Below are positions 10,077 to 21,294 of a DNA stretch of 64,000 nucleotides, in pieces. The first letter of the stretch is position 1, and every line of letters starts with the position of its first letter. Source of the DNA: Shewanella glacialipiscicola. Its GTDB lineage: Bacteria > Pseudomonadota > Gammaproteobacteria > Enterobacterales > Shewanellaceae. Where the stretch lies: NCBI RefSeq assembly GCF_023283485.1, contig NZ_JAKILU010000006.1, positions 62,001 through 126,000 on the forward strand. The letters run 5' to 3'. Under the pieces are notes generated by a model, which ran no database searches, was not told the origin of the DNA, and saw only the letters and a program-made list of their open reading frames with translations. The translations under genes were made by a program, and so were the position numbers.

Positions 10077-11950
10077 CAGCTTTGCTCCCATATTTGGCTT
10101 AATTGAATAAACGCTGCAAGGGGATCCGATGCTTGTGTGATTGCGCGCACCACAGCAATATTACTAACCCCCGTGGCTTTTACCTTTGCCACATTATCGA
10201 TATCAATGCCGCCAATGGCGACTAAAGGATAGTGATCTTTGAGTAACATTACATAATGTTTGAGTTTTGCTAATCCTTGAGGGGCTGAAGGCATTTTTTT
10301 AGTCGTGGTTGGAAATATATGCCCAAGCGCTATATAGGATGGAGAGTATTGGTGCGCCAATAACAGCTCGAAATAACTGTGGCTGGATAGACCTAACGCG
10401 AGCCCCGCGGCTTGAATGGCCGCTAAGTCGGTAACGGCGAGATCTTCTTGGCCTAAATGTACCCCAAAGGCATGGTATTTTATCGCTAACTGCCAGTGAT
10501 CATTGATAAAAAGCTGCGCATTAAAATGCTTGCCTAAGGCAATGGCCGTTTGAATTTGTACTTCTAATTCAGAGCCAATTAACTCAAATTTGCCTGACTT
10601 AGATTTGCCAAGCGCAGACTTGCCTAAATCAAATTCGGCTGGCGCGGTAGTAGTTAACTCGCTGATGTCAGTTTTTATCCGTAACTGCACGGTTTTAACG
10701 CCCGCAGCTAACAAACTCTCCAGCATGGCTAGGTCATTCACTACGGGATAAACACCCAGATCGGCATCGAGCACTTTAAAACCGTGGGATAAAATATTTT
10801 GAAATGGCGTCGAGGCTATTCTTACCTGAGCGGTTGCCTGATCTGTTGCAGATAAAACTGTTGCAACTAAATAATTAACAAAATCAAGGTGTTGGTTGAG
10901 TTGATGACTAATAAAATTGCCATCACACTGCCTTATCTTTGCATAGCGGGATAAATCATTAGGCCAACCCGTTCGGGCCAACGGGCCTGGACCTTGCCCT
11001 AAACCAATCGCTGCGCTTAAGCCTTGACTCACATAGGCTTTCGCAACCACCATTGCATCTTGCAATACAAAACCTTGCGCTAACACAGCGGCAATGGCCG
11101 ATGACAAAGTACAGCCGCTACCATGGTTATGACGGGTATTAACCCGCTGGCTGGCTAACCAGAAACGCCCATTTTGATGCAGTTTAGAGCTCGCGCGCAC
11201 TTGACGACAAACCAGATAATCCTCGGCAAGCGCAAGATCCCAGCCGTTGCTCTTGTGAGCGTTAGCCTGAGTTTGAGCATAAGTGCTAGCGTGAGTTTGA
11301 ACATGAGTATCATCAAGAATGTCAGTGCAACCAAAGATCACATCGCCACCTTTGGCGAGCACACTGCAATCAAGGCTCTGGGATAAAGCCAGTGCCGCGG
11401 CAGCGAATTGCGCTTTCGTGGAAACATCACTGTGAGTTAACCGCCCAAGTTCAAGAACATTGGGCGTGATAAGTTCGATTAAACCTTTGAAAGGCCTAAA
11501 ATCTAAGGTTGATTTGGCCGTACTTTTTATATCCTGACAGTTATCTGCTGCTAATGTATCGCCGCAACTGGCGACCATCACAGGATCGACAATCACAGCC
11601 ACCGATGGATAGTGGATTTTAAAACCTGCTATCCAATCTGCCAGCAATGCCACTTGAGTTTGATCTGCCAGTAAGCCGATTTTAATTGCTTTGGGTGGCA
11701 AGTCTGAAAGCAAAGTCGTCAGCTGAGCCATTAACATCGCCGCTGATACGGGCTCGACTAAAGTGACCGCCACTGAGCTTTGCGCCGTCACTGTGGTGAC
11801 CACACTGCAACCGTGACAGCCCAAATCTTGAATTGTCGCCAAGTCCGCCTGAATACCGGCACCGCCGCCACTGTCTGAACCAGCTATAGTCCAAACAAGC
11901 GCGGGACGCTCGGTATTAATGGGCGCATTATCCCCATGAATACCCAGCAT
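10076..11950 (-). CDS. thiDE: Fused HMP/HMP-P kinase and thiamine phosphate synthase (ThiD-ThiE)
   Basis: 624 residues with two enzymes in one chain. ThiD spans about 15-310: AGSDSGGGAGIQADL is the substrate loop and NHGSGCTLSSAIAA the anion hole. After a linker (about 310-400) ThiE runs to the end, with VQLRIK, FINDHWQLA, VHLGQEDL and ALGHIFPTTTKK. The protein phosphorylates hydroxymethylpyrimidine and joins it to thiazole phosphate. ThiD carries a roughly 45-residue insert before NHGSGC that begins with an 8-residue tandem repeat (VQTHASTY, AQTQANAH), and ThiE has a Gly-Lys-Ser repeat insert (LGKSALGKSKSGKF). Start ATG 11950 follows the thiC stop by two bases. Stop overlaps thiF. Confidence 0.94.
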   Translation of the reverse strand: MLGIHGDNAPINTERPALVWTIAGSDSGGGAGIQADLATIQDLGCHGCSVVTTVTAQSSVAVTLVEPVSAAMLMAQLTTLLSDLPPKAIKIGLLADQTQVALLADWIAGFKIHYPSVAVIVDPVMVASCGDTLAADNCQDIKSTAKSTLDFRPFKGLIELITPNVLELGRLTHSDVSTKAQFAAAALALSQSLDCSVLAKGGDVIFGCTDILDDTHVQTHASTYAQTQANAHKSNGWDLALAEDYLVCRQVRASSKLHQNGRFWLASQRVNTRHNHGSGCTLSSAIAAVLAQGFVLQDAMVVAKAYVSQGLSAAIGLGQGPGPLARTGWPNDLSRYAKIRQCDGNFISHQLNQHLDFVNYLVATVLSATDQATAQVRIASTPFQNILSHGFKVLDADLGVYPVVNDLAMLESLLAAGVKTVQLRIKTDISELTTTAPAEFDLGKSALGKSKSGKFELIGSELEVQIQTAIALGKHFNAQLFINDHWQLAIKYHAFGVHLGQEDLAVTDLAAIQAAGLALGLSSHSYFELLLAHQYSPSYIALGHIFPTTTKKMPSAPQGLAKLKHYVMLLKDHYPLVAIGGIDIDNVAKVKATGVSNIAVVRAITQASDPLAAFIQLSQIWEQS

Positions 11951-11952
11951 AA

Positions 11953-14202
<2,250 letters not shown>

Positions 14203-14286
14203 TTAAATCTAAACATTAAGGCTTAAACCCCTGCTGAGTAAACAGGTGTTAAAGCCGTCTATTTTCGATTTAATCTGTGTTATTAC

Positions 14287-14372
14287 GCTTGTTTCCTTCG
14301 CAGGTTTTAACCTGATCAGGTTCAACGGATCCCGAATAAACGGTCTCAGCCAAGAGGCACTCCGACAAGATG
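14287..14372 (-). promoter_or_regulatory. TPP riboswitch (THI element) upstream of thiC
   Basis: Read on the minus strand, the element shows the conserved CTGAGA (14349-14344), the long TGAACCTGATCAGG (14325-14312) and the closing CGAAGGAAACAAG near 14299-14287, the hallmarks of the thiamine pyrophosphate aptamer. About 210 bases separate it from the thiC ATG. Between them an imperfect hairpin (arms 14245-14256 and 14220-14231, two mismatches) could belong to the expression platform, but it lacks a U-run, so the switching mechanism is not clear. High TPP should lower expression of thiC-DE-F-S-G-H. Confidence 0.93.
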
Positions 14373-14541
14373 AGTGCGCAGTATAGACAGAAGCGGCAGC
14401 AACAAACAAGGAAAAAAGTAATTAAAAACCTTAACTATCAATCCGAAATAAAGATTCATAATTTATTGTTTTTAATTGATTAAATTAAATTAAAATAAAA
14501 ATGTCATAATTAGCATGAAAATAGATCATAAAAGAAAGTCA

Positions 14542-15849
14542 CTATTTATGGGGTTTAAGCATCATTTTATTTAATCGAGATTGAATGGCATCATCAATAG
14601 CTTGATTGATTTTTTTGCCACTGCAGTCAAATGGGAAGCCTAAATTTTCGGCGTAAGGATTAACTTGAGTGCCGACTTGTACCACGCGATAACAAGTATC
14701 CCCTTTACGCACAATACGATTTGGATCTAAGGGTAAATCGTGACTCGTTGTGCCACCGAAATCATCGGCGTTAGGGACAAATAACACTTCCATCTCAGGG
14801 CTCATTTCACTCATATTCGATTTCTGGGTGAATTTATCGGCCTGTTCAATGACGAGAGCATCGAGCGCTTGCTCACGCTGACGTTCAAAATATTACTGGG
14901 TGAATAAACTCATGCTTGAGCTTGTCGCTATTGTGCTCTCACCTTCTGCTGCGGGCGAACTCTTAGCGCCAAACTGCGGCTTTATTTCTGTGGTATCAAG
15001 CGCATTAGTTGGTTTTTTTGCCGTCACTTCAGCGGGTTGAACTTCACTTTGGGCACTTGATTGAGTTTTATTAAATTGAGATTGGCTCGATTGAGTGATG
15101 TCGGATTTAACAGTCTCTGACTTCACTTTTCCCTGCTCTATTTTTTCCGGCTCTACCTTTTCAAGGACGGCTTTTTCAGGTGCTATTGATTGAGGCATGA
15201 CCTTTTCAAGTATTCGCCGAAACTTAACTTGAGTTGGAGGCGTGGGAACAGGTATAGGCGCAGTAGTTTCAGCCTTCTCTACCGCGGGATCATAAATATA
15301 GTAAGCCTTGAGCGCCGTCACTTTAGAGCCACGGCTTTCGCTTGCCATTAATTCAAAAGGATTTAACTGTGGGCGTCACAAAATTCAGATAAGTAAAAAT
15401 AAACACGTATGCACTGAGAACACAAAAAATAGCAGGCTTAATACTTTGCAATACGGCTGGCGAACACGCAAAACTGATTCTGTCCCCAATCTTTGAATAG
15501 GGGTTTGTATCGTCCAAGACAGTTCAAATTTGGATTCAAGTGCAAATTTATCTTGATATTGAGTATGGTTTTTTTGTTGTACTACATCTTGAGCTTGCTC
15601 TATAGCTTGAGTGTCATGCTTAATGACTAAACGGCCTGCACCACGATTGAACGCTGACGGCTCGGTATCAATGGTAAAAACAGGCGTTTGAGTATCATTC
15701 AGATCACCGAGGTGATAAACAAATGCAATAAAAGTCTCACCTACTGGCTATATGACCGAAATAAACAAAGCACTGTCCGCATCATCTCCAATCGCTGTAC
15801 GTGATGCTGGAAATAAAGTCGCTGCTTTAGGTTGACGTTGAAAAGACAA
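14542..15849 (-). pseudogene. Single-pass membrane protein gene broken by four in-frame stops
   Basis: One minus-strand frame runs from a TTG at 15849 (AAGGA seven bases upstream) to TAA at 14542, 435 codons, with four internal stops and no frameshift: TAG 15750-15748, TGA 15387-15385, TGA 15378-15376 and TAA 14895-14893. Each could arise by one transition (CAG or TGG or CAA to stop). The reading would give a soluble N-domain (about 150 residues), one membrane helix (LSLLFFVFSVHTCLFLLI, ending at the two TGAs where Trp would fit), a Pro/Glu/Lys/Ser-rich linker, then a C-terminal domain with GDTCYRVVQVGTQVN and PFDCSGKKINQAIDDAI. I do not recognise the family. Pieces from 15348 and from 14814 are open on their own but are probably not expressed as proteins. 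Confidence 0.8.
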
Positions 15850-16310
15850 AATCCATCCTTAGGTTTTGTATAGTATCCATTGATTTCGATGATGCGAGTG
15901 CACTTTGTAGATGAATATTAAAAGCGAATTATCCAATGATGCATTCACTTGCGGGTGCTCAATGCAGATTAGAGGAGACAAACAAGGCAGGGTTTAACGC
16001 AAATGCTACATGCTACAAACATAACGCTTACGCCCATGCTTGATAAGACACTTGCCAGTTGAGAAAAATAGGGCTGGGAATTGAGATCACAATTGCGCTA
16101 AATTAATGGGCAATGGTTTGTTAACTCTCATATCTTGAAGCGGATAACATCATCGATGCGCTGACGGGAATGCAAGACGGCGTTCAAAATCTAAAAGGTT
16201 AAAACAATATAAATCACCATATTTAAGCTTACAAGTGTACGCTTAAATATGGTGATTTATTTTCCTAACTGATAGACTCAGTCATTATCGTTTGCGAGTG
16301 TGTATCTACC
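15850..16310. other. Intergenic stretch before hlyIII
   Basis: No gene is supported here. A short open tail of 22 codons ending at TAA near 16199-16201 (reading YLEADNIIDALTGMQDGVQ) looks protein-like and could be the last scrap of a deleted gene, but it has no start. A long perfect hairpin at 16209-16260 is listed separately. Otherwise nothing is recognised. Confidence 0.4.
16209..16260. repeat. Perfect 20-bp inverted repeat (hairpin)
   Basis: The arms 16209-16228 (ATAAATCACCATATTTAAGC) and 16241-16260 are exact reverse complements, separated by 12 bases. It lies 50 bases upstream of hlyIII. It is AT-rich and followed by ATTTTCC rather than a clear T-run. It may be a bidirectional terminator or a remnant of a small element. 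Confidence 0.7.
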
Positions 16311-16994
16311 ATGTCGAGTCACAGTATTATCGAACAACAAAATACAGACACTGTCCCAGCTAAATCTGGGCCATATAGTATAAAAGAAGAGATCGCTAAC
16401 AGTGCATCCCATGGCTTAGGTGTTATTGCAGGCATAGTGGCATTAGTGCTGATGTTACTAAAAGGGCAAGATCACCTGACATCAATTCAACTTGCCGGCG
16501 TTGTCATTTACGGTGCCAGCATTATCATGCTTTTTCTATGCTCTACTTTATACCACAGCGTTAGCCATTCAGGCTGGAAACATAAACTTAAGATTGCCGA
16601 TCACTGCGCCATTTACTGTTTGATTGCAGGGACTTACACCCCTTTAATGCTGATAAGCTTACAAGGCACACAATCGACAGTAATTTTAACGGCAATTTGG
16701 TCACTCGCGATGGGCGGGATCCTGTTTAAGACACTGTTTATTCACAAATTCAAAAAGTTAAGTCTAGTGTTATATCTCGCCATGGGTTGGCTATGCGTCA
16801 CTGTAATAGGCGATTTAACCGCGGCGATGTCAGAACTGGGGTTTAATCTTTTGATTTTAGGTGGTTTATTTTACACTCTGGGCGTAGTGTTTTACGTCGG
16901 TAAACGTATTCCATTTAACCATGCTATTTGGCATCTATTTGTGCTCGGCGGCGCGATAAGTCACTTTTTGTGCATCTATCTGACGGTAATTTAA
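16311..16994 (+). CDS. Hemolysin III / PAQR-family membrane protein
   Basis: 227 residues with seven predicted membrane segments. Family motifs are present: NSASHG near residue 30 (the HlyIII NxxSHG), LYHSVSH near 82-88, DHCAIYCLIAGTYTP around 100-114, and the C-terminal HAIWHLFVLGGAISHF with the paired His that, with the others, form the hydrolase-like metal site of PAQR proteins. The name hemolysin is historical; the cellular role in bacteria is uncertain. It appears monocistronic. Confidence 0.92.
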   Translation: MSSHSIIEQQNTDTVPAKSGPYSIKEEIANSASHGLGVIAGIVALVLMLLKGQDHLTSIQLAGVVIYGASIIMLFLCSTLYHSVSHSGWKHKLKIADHCAIYCLIAGTYTPLMLISLQGTQSTVILTAIWSLAMGGILFKTLFIHKFKKLSLVLYLAMGWLCVTVIGDLTAAMSELGFNLLILGGLFYTLGVVFYVGKRIPFNHAIWHLFVLGGAISHFLCIYLTVI

Positions 16995-17073
16995 ACTAAA
17001 TCAACGCTAATCGTGATGTCGTTATCATTGATGCTTTATCCCAATACTTTTTAAATTTTTCTCACACATCCCA

Positions 17074-17604
17074 TTACTGACGGGTATTCAACTGAGCAAA
17101 CAGCGATGCTAATACTGTCGCTTGTTCGTCACAGCCATATTGGCGCCAAAGCGTAATAATACATTCTGCGGTGCACAAGCCCCCTTCTTGTTGATTACGT
17201 CGCAATATAAAGGCAGATTGCGGTATCAACGACGGCAGGCTTACTCGTGCAGCAGTTTTAAGATAGGGGCTTTGCCGTAGCATTTTACGAGCCTCCTGCC
17301 ACGTCGCATCTAAAATCACCACGTGCTCAGGCATTACCTGTTTTGCAATAACCTGAGTTTGCATAAATTGTAAGGTATCCTCAGGTAAGCCAGTCTCTAT
17401 AGAGTCATCTGCAAGTTCGGCATCCTCATTTGGAAACAACAATTTAGCTTGCTGCGATGCAAGCATTTCGATGAGTTTTTTATCGGCAGCGACTCTCGAC
17501 CAAACAATACTCACCACCTTGGCTGGAAACGCTTCTAAGGCTAAACGGCCAGTATTGGTTTTACGGGTTAGCTCGCGTTCATGGGTAAGCAAAATTATCT
17601 GCAT
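17074..17604 (-). CDS. DTW-domain protein, probable tRNA-uridine aminocarboxypropyltransferase (TapT-like)
   Basis: 176 residues. DATWQEARKMLRQSPYL (about 109-125) is the DTW-domain signature, and QEGGLCTAECI is another conserved block. The characterised TapT (YfiP) of E. coli makes acp3U47 in tRNA. This protein starts directly at the ILLTHERE segment and lacks the N-terminal cysteine pairs found in longer members, so it belongs to the short subgroup and its exact substrate is less certain. AGGAA nine bases before the ATG supports the start. Confidence 0.82.
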   Translation of the reverse strand: MQIILLTHERELTRKTNTGRLALEAFPAKVVSIVWSRVAADKKLIEMLASQQAKLLFPNEDAELADDSIETGLPEDTLQFMQTQVIAKQVMPEHVVILDATWQEARKMLRQSPYLKTAARVSLPSLIPQSAFILRRNQQEGGLCTAECIITLWRQYGCDEQATVLASLFAQLNTRQ

Positions 17605-17665
17605 TGGCTTCCTGACTGCTTAAGAATAGGTCGCTGTTAACTCAATGCTTTTACTGAGTTAACAA

Positions 17666-18202
17666 TCATAAGCACTCTAAAACGATTTGTTTGAGTAAAA
17701 AAGTTTCTCGCTCAATCGATTGGCCTTTTTGCGGATGATTACGCTGTATTGCTTCATTGTGGGCAATGGCTTTATGGATGTTCAACCATTTTGGCCGCAT
17801 ACCATTTTTAATCTCGTGGGCTTCGAGCCGAGTCTCACCTAAGCCCCGCTCGCCAAGATTGGTATCAATGCGGCACACATAACAGAATGATTCCATGTGT
17901 ACTACGTTCGCCCCTTCACGGTACCAAGGTCGATATTCTTCGTAACGACCAAAGGGGGCTAACACTTGAATATCCAAAGCCCCGGTTTCTTCCTGTAACT
18001 CGCGGATAAGACCGGCTTCGAGGCTTTCTCCGTCGTCAACCCCACCGCCAGGTAAACTGTAATCACAATATTTTTGGGTATAAAGCAGCAAAATATCATC
18101 GCCCGATAACACAATAGCACGGGCAGCTCTGCGATAAAAAACGCGAGCGGTTAGCAGGTTAACCGCGGGATCTTGGGTAGATTTGAGTAGACGCATGCTC
18201 AT
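17666..18202 (-). CDS. NUDIX hydrolase
   Basis: 178 residues. A complete Nudix box is seen at about residues 51-74: GGVDDGESLEAGLIRELQEE followed by TGA, with the expected G, REL and EE metal-binding residues. NUDIX enzymes hydrolyse nucleoside diphosphates linked to other groups; the substrate cannot be read from the sequence. It follows the DTW gene with opposite gene order spacing of 61 bases on the same strand, so cotranscription with it is possible. Confidence 0.9.
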   Translation of the reverse strand: MSMRLLKSTQDPAVNLLTARVFYRRAARAIVLSGDDILLLYTQKYCDYSLPGGGVDDGESLEAGLIRELQEETGALDIQVLAPFGRYEEYRPWYREGANVVHMESFCYVCRIDTNLGERGLGETRLEAHEIKNGMRPKWLNIHKAIAHNEAIQRNHPQKGQSIERETFLLKQIVLECL

Positions 18203-18348
18203 TGCTCGAGATTAAAAAAGGGCAGCATAAACGAAAAACGTACAATTTCAGAGAAAAAACTGCCTTACATCCAGTTCAACTAGGCCCTTTCCTCTATCGT
18301 TCAATCGCATTTTATCAATATAAAAATAAATTTTTGTAGGCTATTACA

Positions 18349-19356
18349 TTAGCTTAACGTCATAGCCACTATCTTAAGTGGATGATTGTCATCGAACGAG
18401 GGGAAATCCTCATGGGGATCGAGCCAAGTATGTGCAGTAACGGTGCGGCCTTGTTTTTCAACACAGCGCACTAAACTGTCAAACCATGCTTGACGATCGA
18501 CTTTCGCCACATTGTTGCAGCAAACGATAGTGCCACCCATTTTAGTCGTCATTAACGCAGGTTTAAACAGACCTTGATAATCATTGATTAAATCGACAAT
18601 ACCAAAGGCACTCTTGGCATAACGCGGCGGATCGAGGAATACCAGATCAAACTGGGTTTGCGGTAATTTGGGATAACTCGGTAATTTTTGATTACGCCGC
18701 CCTCCCACACTCAAGCCTGCTAATTGGCGCAATGCAGGAAACGCGTCACTCTGCACGAACTCACACACATTCGACACCTGATTTAACGCCGCATTGACTT
18801 TGCCCGTGGCCAAAGCAAATGAAGAAAAGTCGACATTCATCACGCGGGTTGCTCCGCCGATGGCAGCCGCAGTACCAATGCCGCAAGTGTAAGAAAATAA
18901 ATTCAGTACCGTTTTATCTTGGCTGTTTGCCCGCACATATTCACGCCCAATACGCATATCGAGAAATAACAGCGGATCTTGTCCTTCATGGCGCAGTTTA
19001 GTACTGAACTTAATGCCATTTTCCTGCATCACCCGCTCAGAACTCGCAATCTCAGCCAGTTGTGGCGATAACGTATTCAATACACGAGAATTACCTAATG
19101 AACGGTCGTTATATACAATAGGCAAAGCGGCCTGTTGCAGCAAAATGGCGCTAACATCGGTCAACTCTTGGTCAGTTAAGGTCTGATGAAAACTCTGTAC
19201 TAGCCAAGTATCGCCGTAACGGTCGATATTTAAGCCACTCACACCTTCAACCGTGCCATGGAACACCCGAAAACAATCGGTTTGATTATCTTCTGCATGT
19301 TGTAAAAAATCATGGCGTTTCGCCAGAGCCGTCGATAACAGCGTTTGAATAGACAT
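18349..19356 (-). CDS. RlmI-like class I SAM-dependent rRNA methyltransferase
   Basis: 335 residues from ATG 19356; the frame extends to an ATG at 19413, and neither start has a good ribosome site. The Rossmann core shows VLNLFSYTCGIG (motif I) and VFLDPPRYAKS (the DPPR active motif), as in RlmI/RlmK-type 23S rRNA cytosine or guanine methyltransferases. An N-terminal PUA-like domain appears absent or very short compared with RlmI, so the exact target base is not assigned. It stands alone. Confidence 0.8.
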   Translation of the reverse strand: MSIQTLLSTALAKRHDFLQHAEDNQTDCFRVFHGTVEGVSGLNIDRYGDTWLVQSFHQTLTDQELTDVSAILLQQAALPIVYNDRSLGNSRVLNTLSPQLAEIASSERVMQENGIKFSTKLRHEGQDPLLFLDMRIGREYVRANSQDKTVLNLFSYTCGIGTAAAIGGATRVMNVDFSSFALATGKVNAALNQVSNVCEFVQSDAFPALRQLAGLSVGGRRNQKLPSYPKLPQTQFDLVFLDPPRYAKSAFGIVDLINDYQGLFKPALMTTKMGGTIVCCNNVAKVDRQAWFDSLVRCVEKQGRTVTAHTWLDPHEDFPSFDDNHPLKIVAMTLS

Positions 19357-19665
19357 AAAAAGCAAGACTCGCGCAGCGCAAACCTGTTTAAGGTTGGGGA
19401 AGTAAAACGGCATAATACCAAACTAAGTCGCAAAATATCGGAGAAATTAACCAGCATAACCCGAAATAATGAGCTTTGGCGAGGTAGTACAAGGTACGCC
19501 AACTTTATTATATCGCTTTCGTTAGACGCCTTTTAAGACAAAGGCTAAAAGCAGGCGCCGACCTAAAATTGATATGTTTCATCACTGGTGGCTGAGGCTC
19601 CAATCGTTTCCTCCCACCAAGCGATAACAAAATACACGGATTAATATTTTAAAAAACGATAAAAA

Positions 19666-19959
19666 TTAGATCTTTTCAATTAGCTGTTCTAAACCAGCGG
19701 CGGTTTTGGTCGGCACAAACTCAATCACCTCAAACTCAGCAACATCGGCAATAGCAAAAGGATCTTGCTGTAAAATCAGTTCTAATGCCGTGCGAGTTGC
19801 GGCTTTAGCTAAAATGATGCCACCGGTACGTGGCACTTTACGACCCGAGGCTATAAAAGTTCCTGCGGCATAATACTGTTCAAGATAGGCAATATGGGCG
19901 GTTAAGTGTAACTCCACTTCCGCAATGGGCTTTTTATAGGTGAGCGAAACAACAAACAT
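19666..19959 (-). CDS. YciI family protein
   Basis: 97 residues, a ferredoxin-like fold of the YciI family, with the HIAYLEQYYAAGTFIASG segment holding the conserved His and the RTGGIILAKA strand. DPFAIADVAEFEVIEF matches the conserved Asp-Pro-Phe. The biochemical role is unknown in most members. AAGGA ten bases before the ATG supports the start. Confidence 0.88.
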   Translation of the reverse strand: MFVVSLTYKKPIAEVELHLTAHIAYLEQYYAAGTFIASGRKVPRTGGIILAKAATRTALELILQQDPFAIADVAEFEVIEFVPTKTAAGLEQLIEKI

Positions 19960-20330
19960 AAAAATCCTTTAATCGACTGAAACAATGAGAAATAATTTAG
20001 CGCTTAGCGCTCAATAAAGCGACCATAACCCTCTGTGTTTTAATCTGAGCCAGCGGGTATTTAGGTTGGCGATATAATGCATAGTGTGTAACTTGGAAGC
20101 CGAACCATCGGCATACGTTCTGGAAATTGATTATATAAGGATTTAACATCAGAACGTTAATCTTAAGCCGTAGACGAATAAGCAGCTTACCGCCGAGCAC
20201 TGGCTAATAGTCAATAATAATACTGATAGTGAATTTACTAACATATTGAATTACAATTGCCTTATCACTAAGCATTTTCTTTTTACTGCATAAAATGTTG
20301 ATTCATTATTTTAAAGCCAAGGTAAAATCT
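19960..20330. other. Intergenic stretch, nothing recognised
   Basis: About 370 bases between the divergent yciI-like and exonuclease genes. I see no convincing gene, terminator or repeat here; it should hold both promoters. Confidence 0.4.
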
Positions 20331-20960
20331 ATGCCTCAATCCGCCGCTAACACTTTGGTCGTACTCGACTTTGAAACCACGGGGCTATCGCCTAATCAAG
20401 GGGATCGCGCGATTGAGATCGGGGCGGTGTTGATTGAAGATGGTGTGATCACCCAAAGATTTTCAGAGTTAATGAACCCGGGATTCAGAATAAGTCGCTT
20501 TATTGAGGACTACACGGGGATCAGTAATCAAATGCTCAGCGATGCGCCGCCTTGCGATGAAGTGATGGCGCGCTTTGCCCGCTTTATCGCCAACCATAAT
20601 TTAGTCGCCCACAATGCAGCCTTTGACCAACGTTTTTTAGATGCCGAGTTTGCTAAAATTCGCCACCGTTATCTTGGGCAATTTGGCTGCTCCTTACTGG
20701 TGGCAAGACGTTTATATCAAGCGGCACCCAACCATCAATTGGGCACCTTAGTGCGCTATAAACAGTTACCCACTGATGGCACCTTTCACCGTGCTTTAGC
20801 CGATGCTGAAATGACAGGCCATTTATGGCTGGCGATGCTAGCCGATCTAAAACAAGATTTTGGCCTCTGTTCACCGACCTTTGAATTACTGCAAAAGCTC
20901 ACCAAGAAAAGCAAAGCCGATGTACCACGCTTTTTAAGTCAGCACGCCGTTAAAGTCTAG
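20331..20960 (+). CDS. DnaQ-like (DEDDh) 3'-5' exonuclease
   Basis: 209 residues from ATG 20331, preceded by AAGG nine bases upstream; an ATG 12 codons earlier has none. The three Exo motifs are visible: VVLDFETTGL with the Asp-Glu pair (Exo I), LVAHNAAFDQRFLD (Exo II) and FHRALADAEMTGHL with the His and last Asp (Exo IIIe). It resembles the epsilon/PolC proofreading family but is not the polymerase III epsilon gene by context. Likely acts on DNA or small RNA ends; substrate unknown. Confidence 0.9.
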   Translation: MPQSAANTLVVLDFETTGLSPNQGDRAIEIGAVLIEDGVITQRFSELMNPGFRISRFIEDYTGISNQMLSDAPPCDEVMARFARFIANHNLVAHNAAFDQRFLDAEFAKIRHRYLGQFGCSLLVARRLYQAAPNHQLGTLVRYKQLPTDGTFHRALADAEMTGHLWLAMLADLKQDFGLCSPTFELLQKLTKKSKADVPRFLSQHAVKV

Positions 20961-21294
20961 CGGATAAAAAAGAATAAATTCACGAGTCATTAAATGCCAA
21001 AGTATGGCTATTTTGAGTGTGACGATTCTGGTATTTTCATTTAACCAGCAATCAAAAAATTTAGCAAAACCTTGAATATTTTGATTAATATCCACATTAA
21101 CATGTCGATGACTTGTAGGTGCGCGGGACGCTATTGACCAGGGATACCCACGCGCGATAAGCAATACCAATCGAGGTCCCTATCGTGTCATAAAGAGCAT
21201 TCTACCTTAGTCATATATTGCGATGATGCTAAAACAGTTCAATTAGCTTGTATAGACGAATGCATTAACATCCGTCTTACACTACTATTCCTGC
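20961..21294. other. Intergenic stretch between convergent genes
   Basis: About 334 bases between the exonuclease and the DUF3334 gene ends. No gene, clear terminator or repeat was recognised. Confidence 0.4.

Noticed and set aside
14542..15348. Two separate genes (151 and 90 residues) reading leftward
   Set aside because: They lie in the same frame, divided only by one TAA, and continue upstream in frame past further stops; one broken gene explains them better.
15376..15750. Stop-codon recoding (selenocysteine or suppressor)
   Set aside because: All three stop codon types occur and no SECIS-like hairpin was seen after the TGAs; pseudogene is simpler.
16140..16201. Protein-like 22-codon tail before hlyIII
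   Set aside because: No start, too short; kept only as a remark on a possible remnant.
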